Positions 1-8,030 of a stretch of DNA of 64,000 nt are shown piece after piece. Made by a program: the position numbers and the translations under genes. The notes under the pieces were generated by a model that saw nothing but the letters and a program-made list of their open reading frames with translations, ran no database searches and was not told the DNA's origin. Source of the stretch: Chloroflexota bacterium (GTDB taxonomy: Bacteria; Chloroflexota; Anaerolineae; SpSt-313); contig JAKPJZ010000250.1 of assembly GCA_029553955.1 (NCBI GenBank), forward strand, positions 1-64,000, written 5' to 3'. How positions within the stretch are numbered: position 1 is the first letter of the stretch; each line of letters opens with the position of its first letter.

Positions 1-429
1 AGAAACAAAGCCCCTATGGGGCTGGTGTCGCCCCTGAACACCGTGCTCTCGGGAGACACGCGCCCGCAGCGGCAAGCAGCCGAGGTCAGGCGTAGACGAT
101 TCGAAGCGCACGAGCCCGCAGGGCTTGGTCTCTGTAGCCCGGGGCTTACCACGGGAGCCTCGGGCGGAGCGGCGTGCGCAACGTATGCCTGTTGCACAGA
201 CGATTGTGGGATACACCCCACGACCAGCCTACAGAGGGCATGTCGCGGAACCGTATGCCGGGGAGACACCTGTCACACCGATCTCCCTGGCGGGTGGCCA
301 GCGCCTACTTTCTGGCAAAGACTCGGCCCAGCTCGCGCCGCGGCATGGGCAGGCCTCTGCCGGAGTTTTTGCCAATCGCCTTCCTGCCATGGAAATCGGT
401 GTGACGGGTGTCTCCCCATAGCGCGCGGG
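1..429. other. Non-coding stretch at the left edge
   Basis: No open frame here has believable codon use or a recognisable product. Apart from the long imperfect hairpin at 260-417, listed separately, I see no tRNA, rRNA or known RNA motif. The stretch follows the 3' end of the minus-strand DUF255 gene. Confidence 0.5.
260..417. repeat. MITE-like imperfect hairpin with 27-bp ends
   Basis: The left end (260-286, beginning GGGGAGACACCTGTCACACC) and the right end (391-417) are inverted copies differing at 2 of 27 positions. A second inverted pair lies inside them (313-324 with 363-374). The whole 158 bp can therefore fold into one long interrupted stem. There is no coding sequence and no clear target duplication. 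It could be a non-autonomous mobile element or a structured RNA. Confidence 0.55.
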
Positions 430-2196
430 CTAGGCGGGCACGGCCTCGATGGCCGCGCGGAGTTGCGCCGGGTCCTGCACCGGCGGTGAGGTCTGCCGGC
501 CGCGGCGGGCGTAGAGCGTGGGCGTGGGCGCCGGCGGCAGGTCGAGCGCCGCCAGCCGCTCGGGGGCCAGGTTGGGGTCCACCGTCTCCACCAGCTTGTT
601 GGGCTCGTAGATGCGGAGCGCCGCCTGGCGCAGCTTGCGGCTCGGCTCGGCGCTGGGGTCGCCCACCAGCACCAGGTGCAGCGGCGGCCCGATGAAGCGG
701 CTGACCGTCAGGGCGTAGAGTGCGGCATGATGGCGATAGGCTCTGTAGAGCGGTGCCATGGCCTCGAGGGTGCCCACGGCGGCCTCATGGTCGCCGTCGT
801 CGCCGGTGAGGCGGTTCAGGCGCAGCGCCAGGTCGGCGGCGAGGGCGTTCTCGTCGAGCAGCTTGAGCCGCTCGCGCAGGCGGCCGAGCGCCGTCGCATC
901 GAAGGGCACGTCATAATAACCGCCGGCGTCGGGGTCGGCCAGGCGGCTGGCCATAAGGTCCATGAGCGCTCGGGCGCGCTGCAGGTAGTCGCCGCGGCCG
1001 AGGTGGCTCTGGGCGGCGAGCAGCGCCTGGCCCATCCAGACCTGGTCGGCGAGCAGCCCTGGCAGATGGGGCGAGCCGTCGTACACGTGGGCCATGCCGG
1101 CCCCGGGGATGAAACAGCGCCCCCACACGGCCTCGAGCGCCTGCAGCGCCACGTCGGCATAGTAGGGCTCGTCGAGCGTCGCGGCCGCTTCGAGGAAGGC
1201 GATGACCATCATCGCGTTGCGGTCGGTGTAGATCGTCGGGTCGACGCGGGGCCTGTTGCGCAAACGGCGCACATCTTCCCGCATCTGATAATAGTCCTCA
1301 TCGGCATCGGCCGAGCCGGCAAAGGCGCCGCTCTCGGTGTCGCGCAGGTTGGCCTCGACATAGGTGGCCACGCCGCGGGCCGTCTGCCAGAAGAGGGGCG
1401 CGTCGAGCGCTTGGGCGGCGTGCAGGTAGGTGCTCAGCAGGCGGGCGTTGCCGTCGAGCATCTTCTCATAGTGTGGCTGGGTCCAGTCGGCGGTGGTGGA
1501 GTAGCGGAAAAACCCGCCGTCGACGGTGTCGTAGAGCCCCTTCTCGGCCATGGCCATGAGGCTCGTGCGGGCCATGTCGAGCAGCGCCTCATCCTGCGCC
1601 GCGGTGCCCGCAGCCAGCGCCAACTCGATGGTATCGGGCAGGGGGAATTTGGGCGCGGGGCCAAAGCCGCCGTGCTCGGCGTCGTAGGCCTGGCGCAGGG
1701 CCGTGACGACGGTGTCGACGATCTCGGGCGTCACGTTGCCGCGCAGCCGGTGGCGCAGCTCGCTGATGCGCGCGCGGCGGGTGCGCCGCCGCTGCAGGCG
1801 CTGCTCCAGCTCGCTGCGCCGTTCGCGGTAGTAGCCCATCACCTCGTCGAGCACCGACAGGAACTCTTCCACCGGCATGAACGTCTCGCCCGTGAGGATG
1901 TCGCCCTGCGCCGTCAGGAACGCCGTGGTCGGCCAGCCGCCCAGGTTGTAGCGGTTGTTGATATCGGGCCGGCGGTCGGTGTCGACGCGGATGGGCACGA
2001 GCTCCTCACTGACGCGGCGGATGACCTCCGGGTGTCGGAAGGTGCTCTCGTCCATCACGTGGCACCAATGGCACCACGTGGCGCTGATCGAGAGCAGAAC
2101 CGGCCGGTCGCTCTCCTGCGCCTGGCGAAAGGCATCGGCCGTCCACTGCCGCCAGGGTATGCCGATCAAGACCTCGTCTTCTTGCGGATCAATCAT
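430..2196 (-). CDS. Thioredoxin-domain DUF255 / YyaL-SPATA20 family protein
   Basis: The protein has about 588 residues. It begins with a thioredoxin-like fold carrying the hallmark ATWCHWCHVMDEST segment (near residues 40-55), with CHWC in place of the usual CGPC. An (alpha/alpha)6 barrel of the N-acylglucosamine 2-epimerase type follows, with motifs such as GGFGPAPKFP and YEKMLDGNARLL. The family is widespread but its reaction is not established; a redox or sugar-related role is only inferred. I prefer the ATG at 2196 over the one at 2229, because GGAGAG lies about 10 nt upstream and the overlap with the preceding small gene shrinks to 8 bp. The two genes are probably translationally coupled. 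Confidence 0.9.
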   Translation of the reverse strand: MIDPQEDEVLIGIPWRQWTADAFRQAQESDRPVLLSISATWCHWCHVMDESTFRHPEVIRRVSEELVPIRVDTDRRPDINNRYNLGGWPTTAFLTAQGDILTGETFMPVEEFLSVLDEVMGYYRERRSELEQRLQRRRTRRARISELRHRLRGNVTPEIVDTVVTALRQAYDAEHGGFGPAPKFPLPDTIELALAAGTAAQDEALLDMARTSLMAMAEKGLYDTVDGGFFRYSTTADWTQPHYEKMLDGNARLLSTYLHAAQALDAPLFWQTARGVATYVEANLRDTESGAFAGSADADEDYYQMREDVRRLRNRPRVDPTIYTDRNAMMVIAFLEAAATLDEPYYADVALQALEAVWGRCFIPGAGMAHVYDGSPHLPGLLADQVWMGQALLAAQSHLGRGDYLQRARALMDLMASRLADPDAGGYYDVPFDATALGRLRERLKLLDENALAADLALRLNRLTGDDGDHEAAVGTLEAMAPLYRAYRHHAALYALTVSRFIGPPLHLVLVGDPSAEPSRKLRQAALRIYEPNKLVETVDPNLAPERLAALDLPPAPTPTLYARRGRQTSPPVQDPAQLRAAIEAVPA

Positions 2197-2467
2197 CCTC
2201 TGTCTCTCCGTGCCGGTGCGCCTCTTCATAGATCTCGACCATGAACTGGCGCACCTGGTAGTCCAGGCCTTCGGTCGTCAGAAAAGCTTCGGTCGCGCCG
2301 TCGGTGATCTGTACGCGCAGCGACACGCGGCCGCGTGGCCCGGCCAGCTCCAGGCTATCGCGCCGGCGCGCCTGCACCTCGAGCCCCAGGCCGGCGGGCC
2401 CGAAGAAGCGCTCGGCCAGGCGCAGGGTCTCTTCGGGGCTGAAGTGGGTCGCCGTGCCATAGTTCAT
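2189..2467 (-). CDS. Conserved-looking small protein, function unknown
   Basis: This is a 92-residue soluble protein with no signal or membrane segment. It has a basic, Arg-rich middle (EVQARRRDSLELAGPRGRV) followed by alternating hydrophobic residues that suggest a small alpha/beta fold. It lies between a PIG-L deacetylase gene 11 bp upstream and the DUF255 gene, whose start it overlaps by 8 bp, so the three are probably one operon. Third codon positions are strongly G/C as in the neighbours, which supports real coding. I do not recognise the family. Confidence 0.7.
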   Translation of the reverse strand: MNYGTATHFSPEETLRLAERFFGPAGLGLEVQARRRDSLELAGPRGRVSLRVQITDGATEAFLTTEGLDYQVRQFMVEIYEEAHRHGETEDD

Positions 2468-2478
2468 GAGCGCCCCCT

Positions 2479-3192
2479 TTAGCGCCGGATCACAACGCGC
2501 CGGAATCCCTCCGCATAGCGACGCGGCGCGTTGGGCGTGGCCTGGCGCGGATCGACGTTCTCGCGCAGCCGCTTCTCCAGGGCCGCCGGGTCCTTGATCT
2601 GCGTGGCATGGCAGCGCAGGGCGGCGATCCTCAGGTCCAAATAGTCCGTCGTATCGACCCAGGTGTCGGGCTTGTTGGTGACGCAGAGGTAGGCCTCGCT
2701 CACCCGGTGCGGCTCCAACCCCTCGGCCATATGCTCGGGATAGTAGAGGCGCGAGCCTGCGGCGGGGAAGAGGGCGTCGAGCGCCACATCGCCCACGATG
2801 CGGTGATCGGCATGGTTGGGGTAGATGCCGCGGCTGAAGCGGGTCGTGGGGTCGTTGGTGATGACCAGCTCGGGCCGCCAGCGGCGCACCTCACGCACAA
2901 TATCTCCCCGCAGCTTGAGTGACGGCTCCAGCTCGCCGTCTCTGTAATCCAAGAAGACGACCCGGCTGACGCCCAGGATGCGTGCTGCGGCCTGCTGCTC
3001 GGCCTCGCGGATGGATGCCAGCCGCGCCGGCGTCATGGTGGGGTCGTCGCTCCCTTTGTCGCCGCGCGTGCAGATGAGGTAGGTCATCTCCACGCCCTCG
3101 TGCGTCCAGCGGGCGATGGTCCCGCCACAAAAGAACTCGGGGTCGTCGGGGTGGGCGACGATGATCATGGCTTTCTGGAACGAATTGGGCAC
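2479..3192 (-). CDS. PIG-L/LmbE family N-deacetylase
   Basis: The protein has 237 residues. The zinc-binding AHPDDPEFFCGGT motif lies at about residues 13-25 and a second ligand motif, PNHADHR, at about 125-131; together these define the PIG-L/LmbE fold. Known members remove acetyl groups from N-acetylglucosaminyl substrates (phosphatidylinositol, mycothiol or bacillithiol precursors, antibiotics). The substrate cannot be told here. The start is a GTG at 3192 with GGAGGAG 8 nt upstream; an ATG eight codons later also exists but has no good ribosome site. It is the first gene of a three-gene minus-strand operon. Confidence 0.9.
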   Translation of the reverse strand: MPNSFQKAMIIVAHPDDPEFFCGGTIARWTHEGVEMTYLICTRGDKGSDDPTMTPARLASIREAEQQAAARILGVSRVVFLDYRDGELEPSLKLRGDIVREVRRWRPELVITNDPTTRFSRGIYPNHADHRIVGDVALDALFPAAGSRLYYPEHMAEGLEPHRVSEAYLCVTNKPDTWVDTTDYLDLRIAALRCHATQIKDPAALEKRLRENVDPRQATPNAPRRYAEGFRRVVIRR

Positions 3193-3391
3193 GATGAGTT
3201 CTCCTCCGCACCAGGTCGTGCGTCCAGACCCGTAGCGTCGTCAACGGGTCAGCCAACGCGACCCGGCATCCGGCCCACTCCCACGGCGAGAAGGGGCAGC
3301 AATTCCTGTGCCAGTACGCCGGTGTCGCCGGCGCCAAGAGCGGAGTCTAGGCGAGACGTGCAAACCGTCAACTCGGCGAACCCGTTCAGGG

Positions 3392-3580
3392 TGTCATTGC
3401 GAGTAGCCCAGGGTTCGCAGAACCCTGGGCCCAGCACAGAACCTTGGCCTGTCATTGCGAGGAGGCGGCCGCAGCCGCCGACGAAGCAATCCCCAGGTTG
3501 CGAGCGAAGCGAGGCAACTCCACATCGGACATTGGAGGTTGCTTCGCTGCGCTCGCAACGACGGTGCCCGAGTTTCCGAG
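3392..3580. repeat. Dispersed TCATTGCGAG palindromic repeat (family A)
   Basis: This is a compound inverted repeat built from TGTCATTGCGAGGAGGCG, GACGAAGCAATC and their complements (for example GCTTCGCTGCGCTCGC). Related copies occur at about 4419, 7107, 13210, 20026, 40174, 51164, 57810 and 60692. No gene is inside. The flanks at 3200-3390 and 3580-3760 hold nothing I can identify. Confidence 0.85.
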
Positions 3581-3761
3581 CAGCCGGCAGGACCAGCCAA
3601 CCCGCCAAGACCCCTTTCCGGAGAGCCGGGCGCACGAGGGCACGTGCCTGCATAGGCTTATCCGCGCCCAAGAGTGGCGGCGATGCACATGGCCCAGCTG
3701 TCACCAGGATGCTGAGGACGATAGGCTCCTCTCTGAACGATGTCGGTAGGGCTGTGTATGT

Positions 3762-3790
3762 TTGGCTTCACACTGATTCCATGCTATGCT
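3762..3790 (+). promoter_or_regulatory. Possible sigma70 promoter for the MaoC gene
   Basis: TTGGCT (3762-3767) and TATGCT (3785-3790) are separated by 17 bp and lie 38 bp before the start codon. The -35 element is weak. Confidence 0.4.
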
Positions 3791-3827
3791 GGCGCTGTCG
3801 AATTCGCCGCCAGAGGAGGGCAGAGAG

Positions 3828-4292
3828 ATGGGCGAGATCAGCGGCAGCCGCAGCCTGTACTTTGAGGAGCTGGCAGAGGGGCTGGAGATGGTCAGCCCCG
3901 CGCGCACGGTCACCGAGACCGATGTGGTCATGTTCGCCGGGCTTTCGGGCGACTATAACCCCCTGCACACCGATGCCGAGTTCGGGCGCCAGACGCGCTT
4001 CGGACAGCGCATCGCCCATGGCCTCCTGGGGCTCTCTATCGCCTCGGGGCTGGCCAATCGCCTCGGCTTTGTCGAGGGGACGGCCATCGCCTTCATGGGC
4101 CTGGAGTGGAAGTTCAAGGCGCCCATCCTCATCGGCGACACCATCGCCATGACGGCCCGCGTCGCGCGCCGCCGCGAGCTCCGGCGCCTGGGCGGCGGGG
4201 TCGTCGTCTTGGCGATTGCCGTCAAGAACCAACGCGGCGAGACGGTGCAGGAAGGCGAGTGGAGCATCCTCGTCAAGAGCCGGCCGCAGTAG
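3828..4292 (+). CDS. MaoC-like hot-dog dehydratase
   Basis: The protein has 154 residues and the single hot-dog fold of (R)-specific enoyl-CoA hydratases. The hydratase-2 motif is clear: GLSGDYNPLHTD (Asp/His catalytic pair) followed by GQRIAHGLLGLS. Members hydrate 2-enoyl-CoA, or act on 3-hydroxyacyl or mesaconyl-type thioesters, in fatty-acid and short-chain acid metabolism in the cytosol. The substrate is not determined. I chose the ATG at 3828 because GAGGAGGG sits about 7 nt upstream; the frame is open upstream but without support. The gene stands alone between two repeat-filled intergenic regions. Confidence 0.9.
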   Translation: MGEISGSRSLYFEELAEGLEMVSPARTVTETDVVMFAGLSGDYNPLHTDAEFGRQTRFGQRIAHGLLGLSIASGLANRLGFVEGTAIAFMGLEWKFKAPILIGDTIAMTARVARRRELRRLGGGVVVLAIAVKNQRGETVQEGEWSILVKSRPQ

Positions 4293-4418
4293 CGGGCGGC
4301 GAAGGATTGCGGCCATGATGAACGACTATTCATCTGCAGGGAGGCCGCGTTCATCTTCCCTTCATGTTGAGTTACTATAATGTAACCAACCGTGGCTCGC
4401 AAGGTTTCCGTCCACGCG

Positions 4419-4608
4419 GTCATTACGAGTTCCACAGGGTTCCGGGAACCCTGTGCCAAGCGGATGACGTTGCACTGTAGCCGCGTAGTGGAGTCCCGCG
4501 GCAACAGCCGCGCCTACGGTCCGATGGCTTACGCCACGAGCAGTGCAGCGAGGCAACCCCCAGTTGTGCTCGCAATGACAGGCGAAAGCCGTGCTTGCAC
4601 TGGCTGAG
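4419..4608. repeat. Dispersed family A repeat, degenerate copy
   Basis: Copies of GTCATTACGAG, CAGGGTTCCGGGAACCCTG and GCTCGCAATGACAGGC fill most of the space between the MaoC gene and the response regulator gene. A TATAAT at 4376-4381 lies just before it, but no convincing -35 partner is visible. Confidence 0.7.
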
Positions 4609-4696
4609 CACGTGCAGGCTATACAAGGGGTTCGCAGGAGAGCGGGCACCGTGAGGGTGCAGAGGGGGCTGCCCCAGGGCAGAGGAGCGTGGGCCA

Positions 4697-5401
4697 ATGA
4701 CTGCCAGGGTCCTCGTGGTCGATGACGAAGTTGATCTGGCGAACGTGCTGCACAGCGGGCTCAAGCGCGCCGGCTACGATGTGATCGTGGCCTACGACGG
4801 CAATACGGCGCTACGCCTGACCGCGGAACAGCCGCCCGACCTGGCCCTGCTCGACATCTCCATGGAGCCGATGGACGGCCTGCAGCTCTGCAGGGCACTG
4901 CGCGCTCGGCAGGGCGATGCCTTGCCCATCATCTTTCTCACCGCTCGCGACCAGCTCACCGATATTGTCGTGGGCCTCGACCAGGGCGCCGACGACTATG
5001 TGACCAAGCCTTTCGCCTTCCCCGAGCTCGAGGCCCGCATCCGCGGCGTGCTGCGCCGCTGCGCCTATCAGCGCCAGGCGACCGAGCCCGCGCTGCGCCC
5101 GCTGGTGGTGCGCGACTGGACCCTCGACCCGCGCACCTTCGAGCTCAACATGGCCGGCGAGTCGGTGCGGCTGACCCCGGTGGAGACCGACCTGATGGTG
5201 TACTTTATGCACCACCACGGCCAGGCCTTCTCGGCGCACAAGCTCCTCTGCGACGTCTGGGGCTACAAGCCGGGCACCGGCGGCCCGGCCCTGGTGCGCG
5301 TCACCATCCGCAATCTGCGGCAGAAGATCGAGCGCGACGCCCTCCAGCCCAGGTACCTGCGCACGCTGCGCCGCCGCGGCTACATGTTCAGTGTCGAGTG
5401 A
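4697..5401 (+). CDS. OmpR/PhoB-family response regulator
   Basis: The protein has 234 residues. The N-terminal receiver domain (about 1-120) has the acidic pair at D9-D10, the phospho-acceptor D53 in LLDIS, the conserved Thr in FLTARD and Lys in VTKPF. The C-terminal winged-helix domain (about 140-234) has the typical LTPVETDLMVYF start and the RNLRQKIE recognition helix. It is a DNA-binding regulator activated by phosphorylation. No histidine kinase gene is adjacent; the only kinase in the window, at 38511-40067, is far away. The partner is therefore unknown. The start has a modest GAGCGTGGG upstream. Confidence 0.93.
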   Translation: MTARVLVVDDEVDLANVLHSGLKRAGYDVIVAYDGNTALRLTAEQPPDLALLDISMEPMDGLQLCRALRARQGDALPIIFLTARDQLTDIVVGLDQGADDYVTKPFAFPELEARIRGVLRRCAYQRQATEPALRPLVVRDWTLDPRTFELNMAGESVRLTPVETDLMVYFMHHHGQAFSAHKLLCDVWGYKPGTGGPALVRVTIRNLRQKIERDALQPRYLRTLRRRGYMFSVE

Positions 5402-5405
5402 CTAT

Positions 5406-5481
5406 CAGTAGGGCGGGCTTTCCAGCCCGCCCGGCTTGTGTGGGGCCGACGCTGGGGCGGGCTTTCCAGCCCGCCCTACTG
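5406..5481. terminator. Paired palindromes between convergent genes (family D repeat)
   Basis: Two direct copies of a palindrome, GGGCGGGCTTTCCAGCCCGC, lie about 49 bp apart. They are framed by CAGTAGGGC and GCCCTACTG, so the whole segment also forms an outer stem. It lies exactly between the convergent stop codons of the response regulator and serpin genes and may end transcription from both sides. A further copy lies inside the mnmA reading frame at about 35802-35826. Confidence 0.65.
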
Positions 5482-5485
5482 ATTC

Positions 5486-6733
5486 TTAGCTGGGCTCGAC
5501 GATGGCGCCTACAAAGAGCACGGCGCCGGTCTCATTGTCGCGGATGGCGCAGAAGAAGGGCCGGTCGACGACCATGCTGAAGGGGTTCTGGGGCGGCGCC
5601 GAGCCGGCGCGCATCTCGACCACCGTCGCCCCGGCAGCCTCGGTGCCCTCCTCCGTCAACGCCAGGAAGGTCTTGTGCTTCACGCTGCCGATCCACACCG
5701 GCTGCGTGGTGTCGATCATGCCGTGGAAATCGGCCCGCGCCTGGTCGAAAGCGACGCCCATGCCCAGCGCGGTCAGCGCCTCCTGGAGCTCGGCCCCATA
5801 CTCGGCCGTGAAGCGCGGCACGGTGAGCGACCCCTGCTCGCCGGCGAACTGCCCCAGCCACTGCTCCCAGCGCTCGGCGCTCAGGCCCGCGGCGAACTCG
5901 TCGAGGCTCGAGCCCTCGTCGGGCAAAAAGATGTAAAGGCTGACGCGCCCATCCCCGTAGGGCAGGCTGACCGCCTGAAAGCCCTCGCCCTGCAGGTACT
6001 GGAAATGGCCCCCCCGGCGCATCATCGGCAGCGTGACCTTCTCGCCGCTGCCCGTGGTAAAGGTGCCGGGCTTGGTGGCCTTGGCGTTGAAGGGCTCGCT
6101 CCAGGCGCCGTTGAAGTAGATGGCGTTGACCAGGAAGAGCACGGACTGTGGGTTGAGCTGGTCGACGATGCGCTCGATCTTGCCGTTCGTCTTCTCGCTG
6201 ACCCACCTGTTGATGGTGTCGATGGTGCCGGGCACGAAGTCCAGGTTGGTGACCTCGGCCGCATAATAGGCGCGGTTGGCGGCGACGAACTCGGGCCGGA
6301 AGGGCACGCCCTGCTTGGCCCACAGCGAGTTGGCGATATTGAGCTGCACCTTGGGGTCGGGGTTGGCGAGTGCGACGCGCAGCTCGGCGTTGGCGTTGTT
6401 GACGTCGTCGAGGCTCAGGCCCTGCAGCTCGAGCGCCTGCGCCATTGCCTGCTGCGTCTCGCCGAGGGCGCCGTTGTAGGTCATCGCCAGCGCCATGGCC
6501 ACGCTGGCCGGCGAGAGGAAGACGTTCTTACCCGCGTCCTGCTTGGCCAACTCGGCAAAGAGCCGCAAGCCGAAGCGGTTGTTGGCGCCGACGATCGACG
6601 CCTTCGCCTGTGCGCTCACCGGCTGCAATGCTGGCGTGGGTACGGCCGGGGCAGGTGTGGCTGCCTGGGGCGCGCAGCTCGCCGCGACGACGAGCAGCGC
6701 CAGGCACAAGCTGAGACACAAAGACCGATTCAT
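5486..6733 (-). CDS. Serpin-family protease inhibitor, lipoprotein
   Basis: The protein has 415 residues. A signal peptide with lipobox VVAASC is followed by a short Pro/Ala linker and a complete serpin fold (about 50-415). Visible signatures include VFLSPASVAMALAMTYNGA, LVNAIYFNGAW and the reactive-loop hinge EEGTEAAGAT. The loop aligns without gaps to the alpha-1-antitrypsin pattern (GTEAAGA then E, then SxPP). That puts P1-P1' at Gly-Ser in EMRAGSAPP, with Arg at P3. Serpins trap serine or cysteine proteases irreversibly. This one should be anchored to the outside of the cell membrane, presumably as defence against secreted proteases. An AGGAGG ribosome site precedes the ATG. Confidence 0.93.
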   Translation of the reverse strand: MNRSLCLSLCLALLVVAASCAPQAATPAPAVPTPALQPVSAQAKASIVGANNRFGLRLFAELAKQDAGKNVFLSPASVAMALAMTYNGALGETQQAMAQALELQGLSLDDVNNANAELRVALANPDPKVQLNIANSLWAKQGVPFRPEFVAANRAYYAAEVTNLDFVPGTIDTINRWVSEKTNGKIERIVDQLNPQSVLFLVNAIYFNGAWSEPFNAKATKPGTFTTGSGEKVTLPMMRRGGHFQYLQGEGFQAVSLPYGDGRVSLYIFLPDEGSSLDEFAAGLSAERWEQWLGQFAGEQGSLTVPRFTAEYGAELQEALTALGMGVAFDQARADFHGMIDTTQPVWIGSVKHKTFLALTEEGTEAAGATVVEMRAGSAPPQNPFSMVVDRPFFCAIRDNETGAVLFVGAIVEPS

Positions 6734-6884
6734 GGGCTACCTCCTATGTGGAAGACCAATCACAGCCATCGACGGCGACACATTTCAGACGCCGCAGGGG
6801 CCGCTGAGGTTCCCCAATCCGGTTCATACGCAACGGTATGTCTCGGATTTGCCGATTCAGCAGGCATCTGCCTATACTGGCGCT

Positions 6885-7023
6885 GGCCCCCCTACCGTTC
6901 CCCCGTCGCGGGGGAATTGGGTTGGCTTCCGCCACCCCGCACCGCTCGTTTGCCGCCTCTTGGCCAGGCAGGCCACGGTTTTGCGACCCAATTCCCCCGC
7001 GACGGGGGAACGGTAGGGGGGCC
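6885..7023. repeat. Perfect 38-bp inverted repeat with nested palindromes
   Basis: Arms 6885-6922 and 6986-7023 are exact reverse complements across a 63-bp spacer. Each arm also contains its own palindrome, CCCCCGTCGCGGGGG, so several alternative folds exist. No gene is inside. It looks like a MITE or a cruciform-forming element upstream of the serpin gene, not a simple terminator. Confidence 0.8.
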
Positions 7024-7106
7024 CCAGCCGCTCCGCAATGGAGTCACCTGTCAGTCGCAGCATCAACTTGGGTGAGTAGTTGCTCTCCATCCGTTGAGAA
7101 ACCTGG

Positions 7107-7280
7107 TTGTCATTGCTTCGCTCCGCTCGCAATGACAGGACGCAAGTTTCTGAGCAGCGGAGCCAAGCAACCAGGGGATTGCTTCGTCGGCGGCTGCGGC
7201 CCCCCTCCTCGCAATGACAGTCGCGGTTTCTGTGCCTGCACAGGCTGCACCGCGCCCTGGCATACTCAGAATGACAGTCC
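7107..7280. repeat. Dispersed family A repeats
   Basis: Two consecutive TCATTGC/GCAATGACA units, including GGGGATTGCTTCGTCGG, lie between the 38-bp inverted repeat and the Nudix gene. A different repeat follows at about 7323-7371 (GGCGGCTTCCATAGCC onward) and reappears in inverted orientation at 31251-31299. Confidence 0.75.
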
Positions 7281-7420
7281 GACGGAAGTGCCGTTGCAGT
7301 ATTGGAGCGCCCAACATAACCGGCAGAGGCGGCTTCCATAGCCCGCCCTGAGCGAAGCGAATGGGCCGCCGGACGGTGAGACGCGGGCGCAACCCTCGCG
7401 GGTGGTTTTGTCAGGCATTC

Positions 7421-7882
7421 TCAGTTGACGTCGCCCAGGTAGATCGGCACCCCCTGCGAGGGGAGTGCACGGAGCAACGGGCCCAGCGCGCATGGGTACA
7501 GGCGGTAGCGCTCGATGTGTTCCAGGTCCAGCCACTCCGCGCCGAGCTGGTTGTTGTCGGGGCAAGACCCCATCCTGACCTCGCAGCCCTTCACAAGCCG
7601 GCAGAGGAAGATGAACTCGACCTGGTGCACCTCGCCGTCTTGGGTGGCGAACTCGTGGTTGCGGCCGATGTACTCACGGATGAAGCGCAGCTCGCCGATG
7701 ACGACCTCGGCGTTGGCCTCTTCGAGGCACTCGCGGCGCAGGGCTTCGTGGAGGGTTTCGCCGCGCTCCTGGCCACCGCCGGGCAGCAGATAGAAGGTGC
7801 CTTCGCAGCCCTGGCCCTTCATGGCCAGGAGCCTGCCGTCTTGAATGATGATCGCCTTAGCAGAGTTGCGGATTGGCTTCAC
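7421..7882 (-). CDS. Nudix hydrolase
   Basis: The protein has 153 residues. The Nudix box is GGGQERGETLHEALRRECLE plus EA, matching G-x5-E-x7-RE-x2-EE; the usual final Gly is replaced by Asn. This box binds Mg or Mn and hydrolyses nucleoside diphosphate derivatives such as oxidised dNTPs, NDP-sugars or ADP-ribose. A conserved-looking C-terminal part (LGAEWLDLEHIERYRLYP) resembles the substrate-side region of small MutT-like enzymes. The ATG at 7882 has an AAGAGGG site. The gene is single, divergent from the transpeptidase gene. Confidence 0.88.
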   Translation of the reverse strand: MKPIRNSAKAIIIQDGRLLAMKGQGCEGTFYLLPGGGQERGETLHEALRRECLEEANAEVVIGELRFIREYIGRNHEFATQDGEVHQVEFIFLCRLVKGCEVRMGSCPDNNQLGAEWLDLEHIERYRLYPCALGPLLRALPSQGVPIYLGDVN

Positions 7883-7975
7883 TGTGCCCTCTTGTCATGT
7901 GGCAATGCACAACGCGGATCGTTGCGCGGCAGCCCGGGTCTGCCTCAGGTGGTCCAGTTGGTCAACTCGCGGAAC

Positions 7976-8004
7976 TTGTGCACAAGTATCCACGTCTATA
8001 TAAG
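7976..8004 (+). promoter_or_regulatory. Possible promoter for the L,D-transpeptidase gene
   Basis: TTGTGC (7976-7981) and TATAAG (7999-8004) are separated by 17 bp, and the second ends 26 bp before the start codon. Both hexamers are imperfect. Confidence 0.35.
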
Positions 8005-8030
8005 AGATACTCACCCCCCGGAGACCAAAT

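Noticed and set aside
676-2244. Open frame of 522 codons opposite the DUF255 gene
   Set aside because: It is an antisense shadow; the minus-strand protein has the CHWCH motif and a normal family length.
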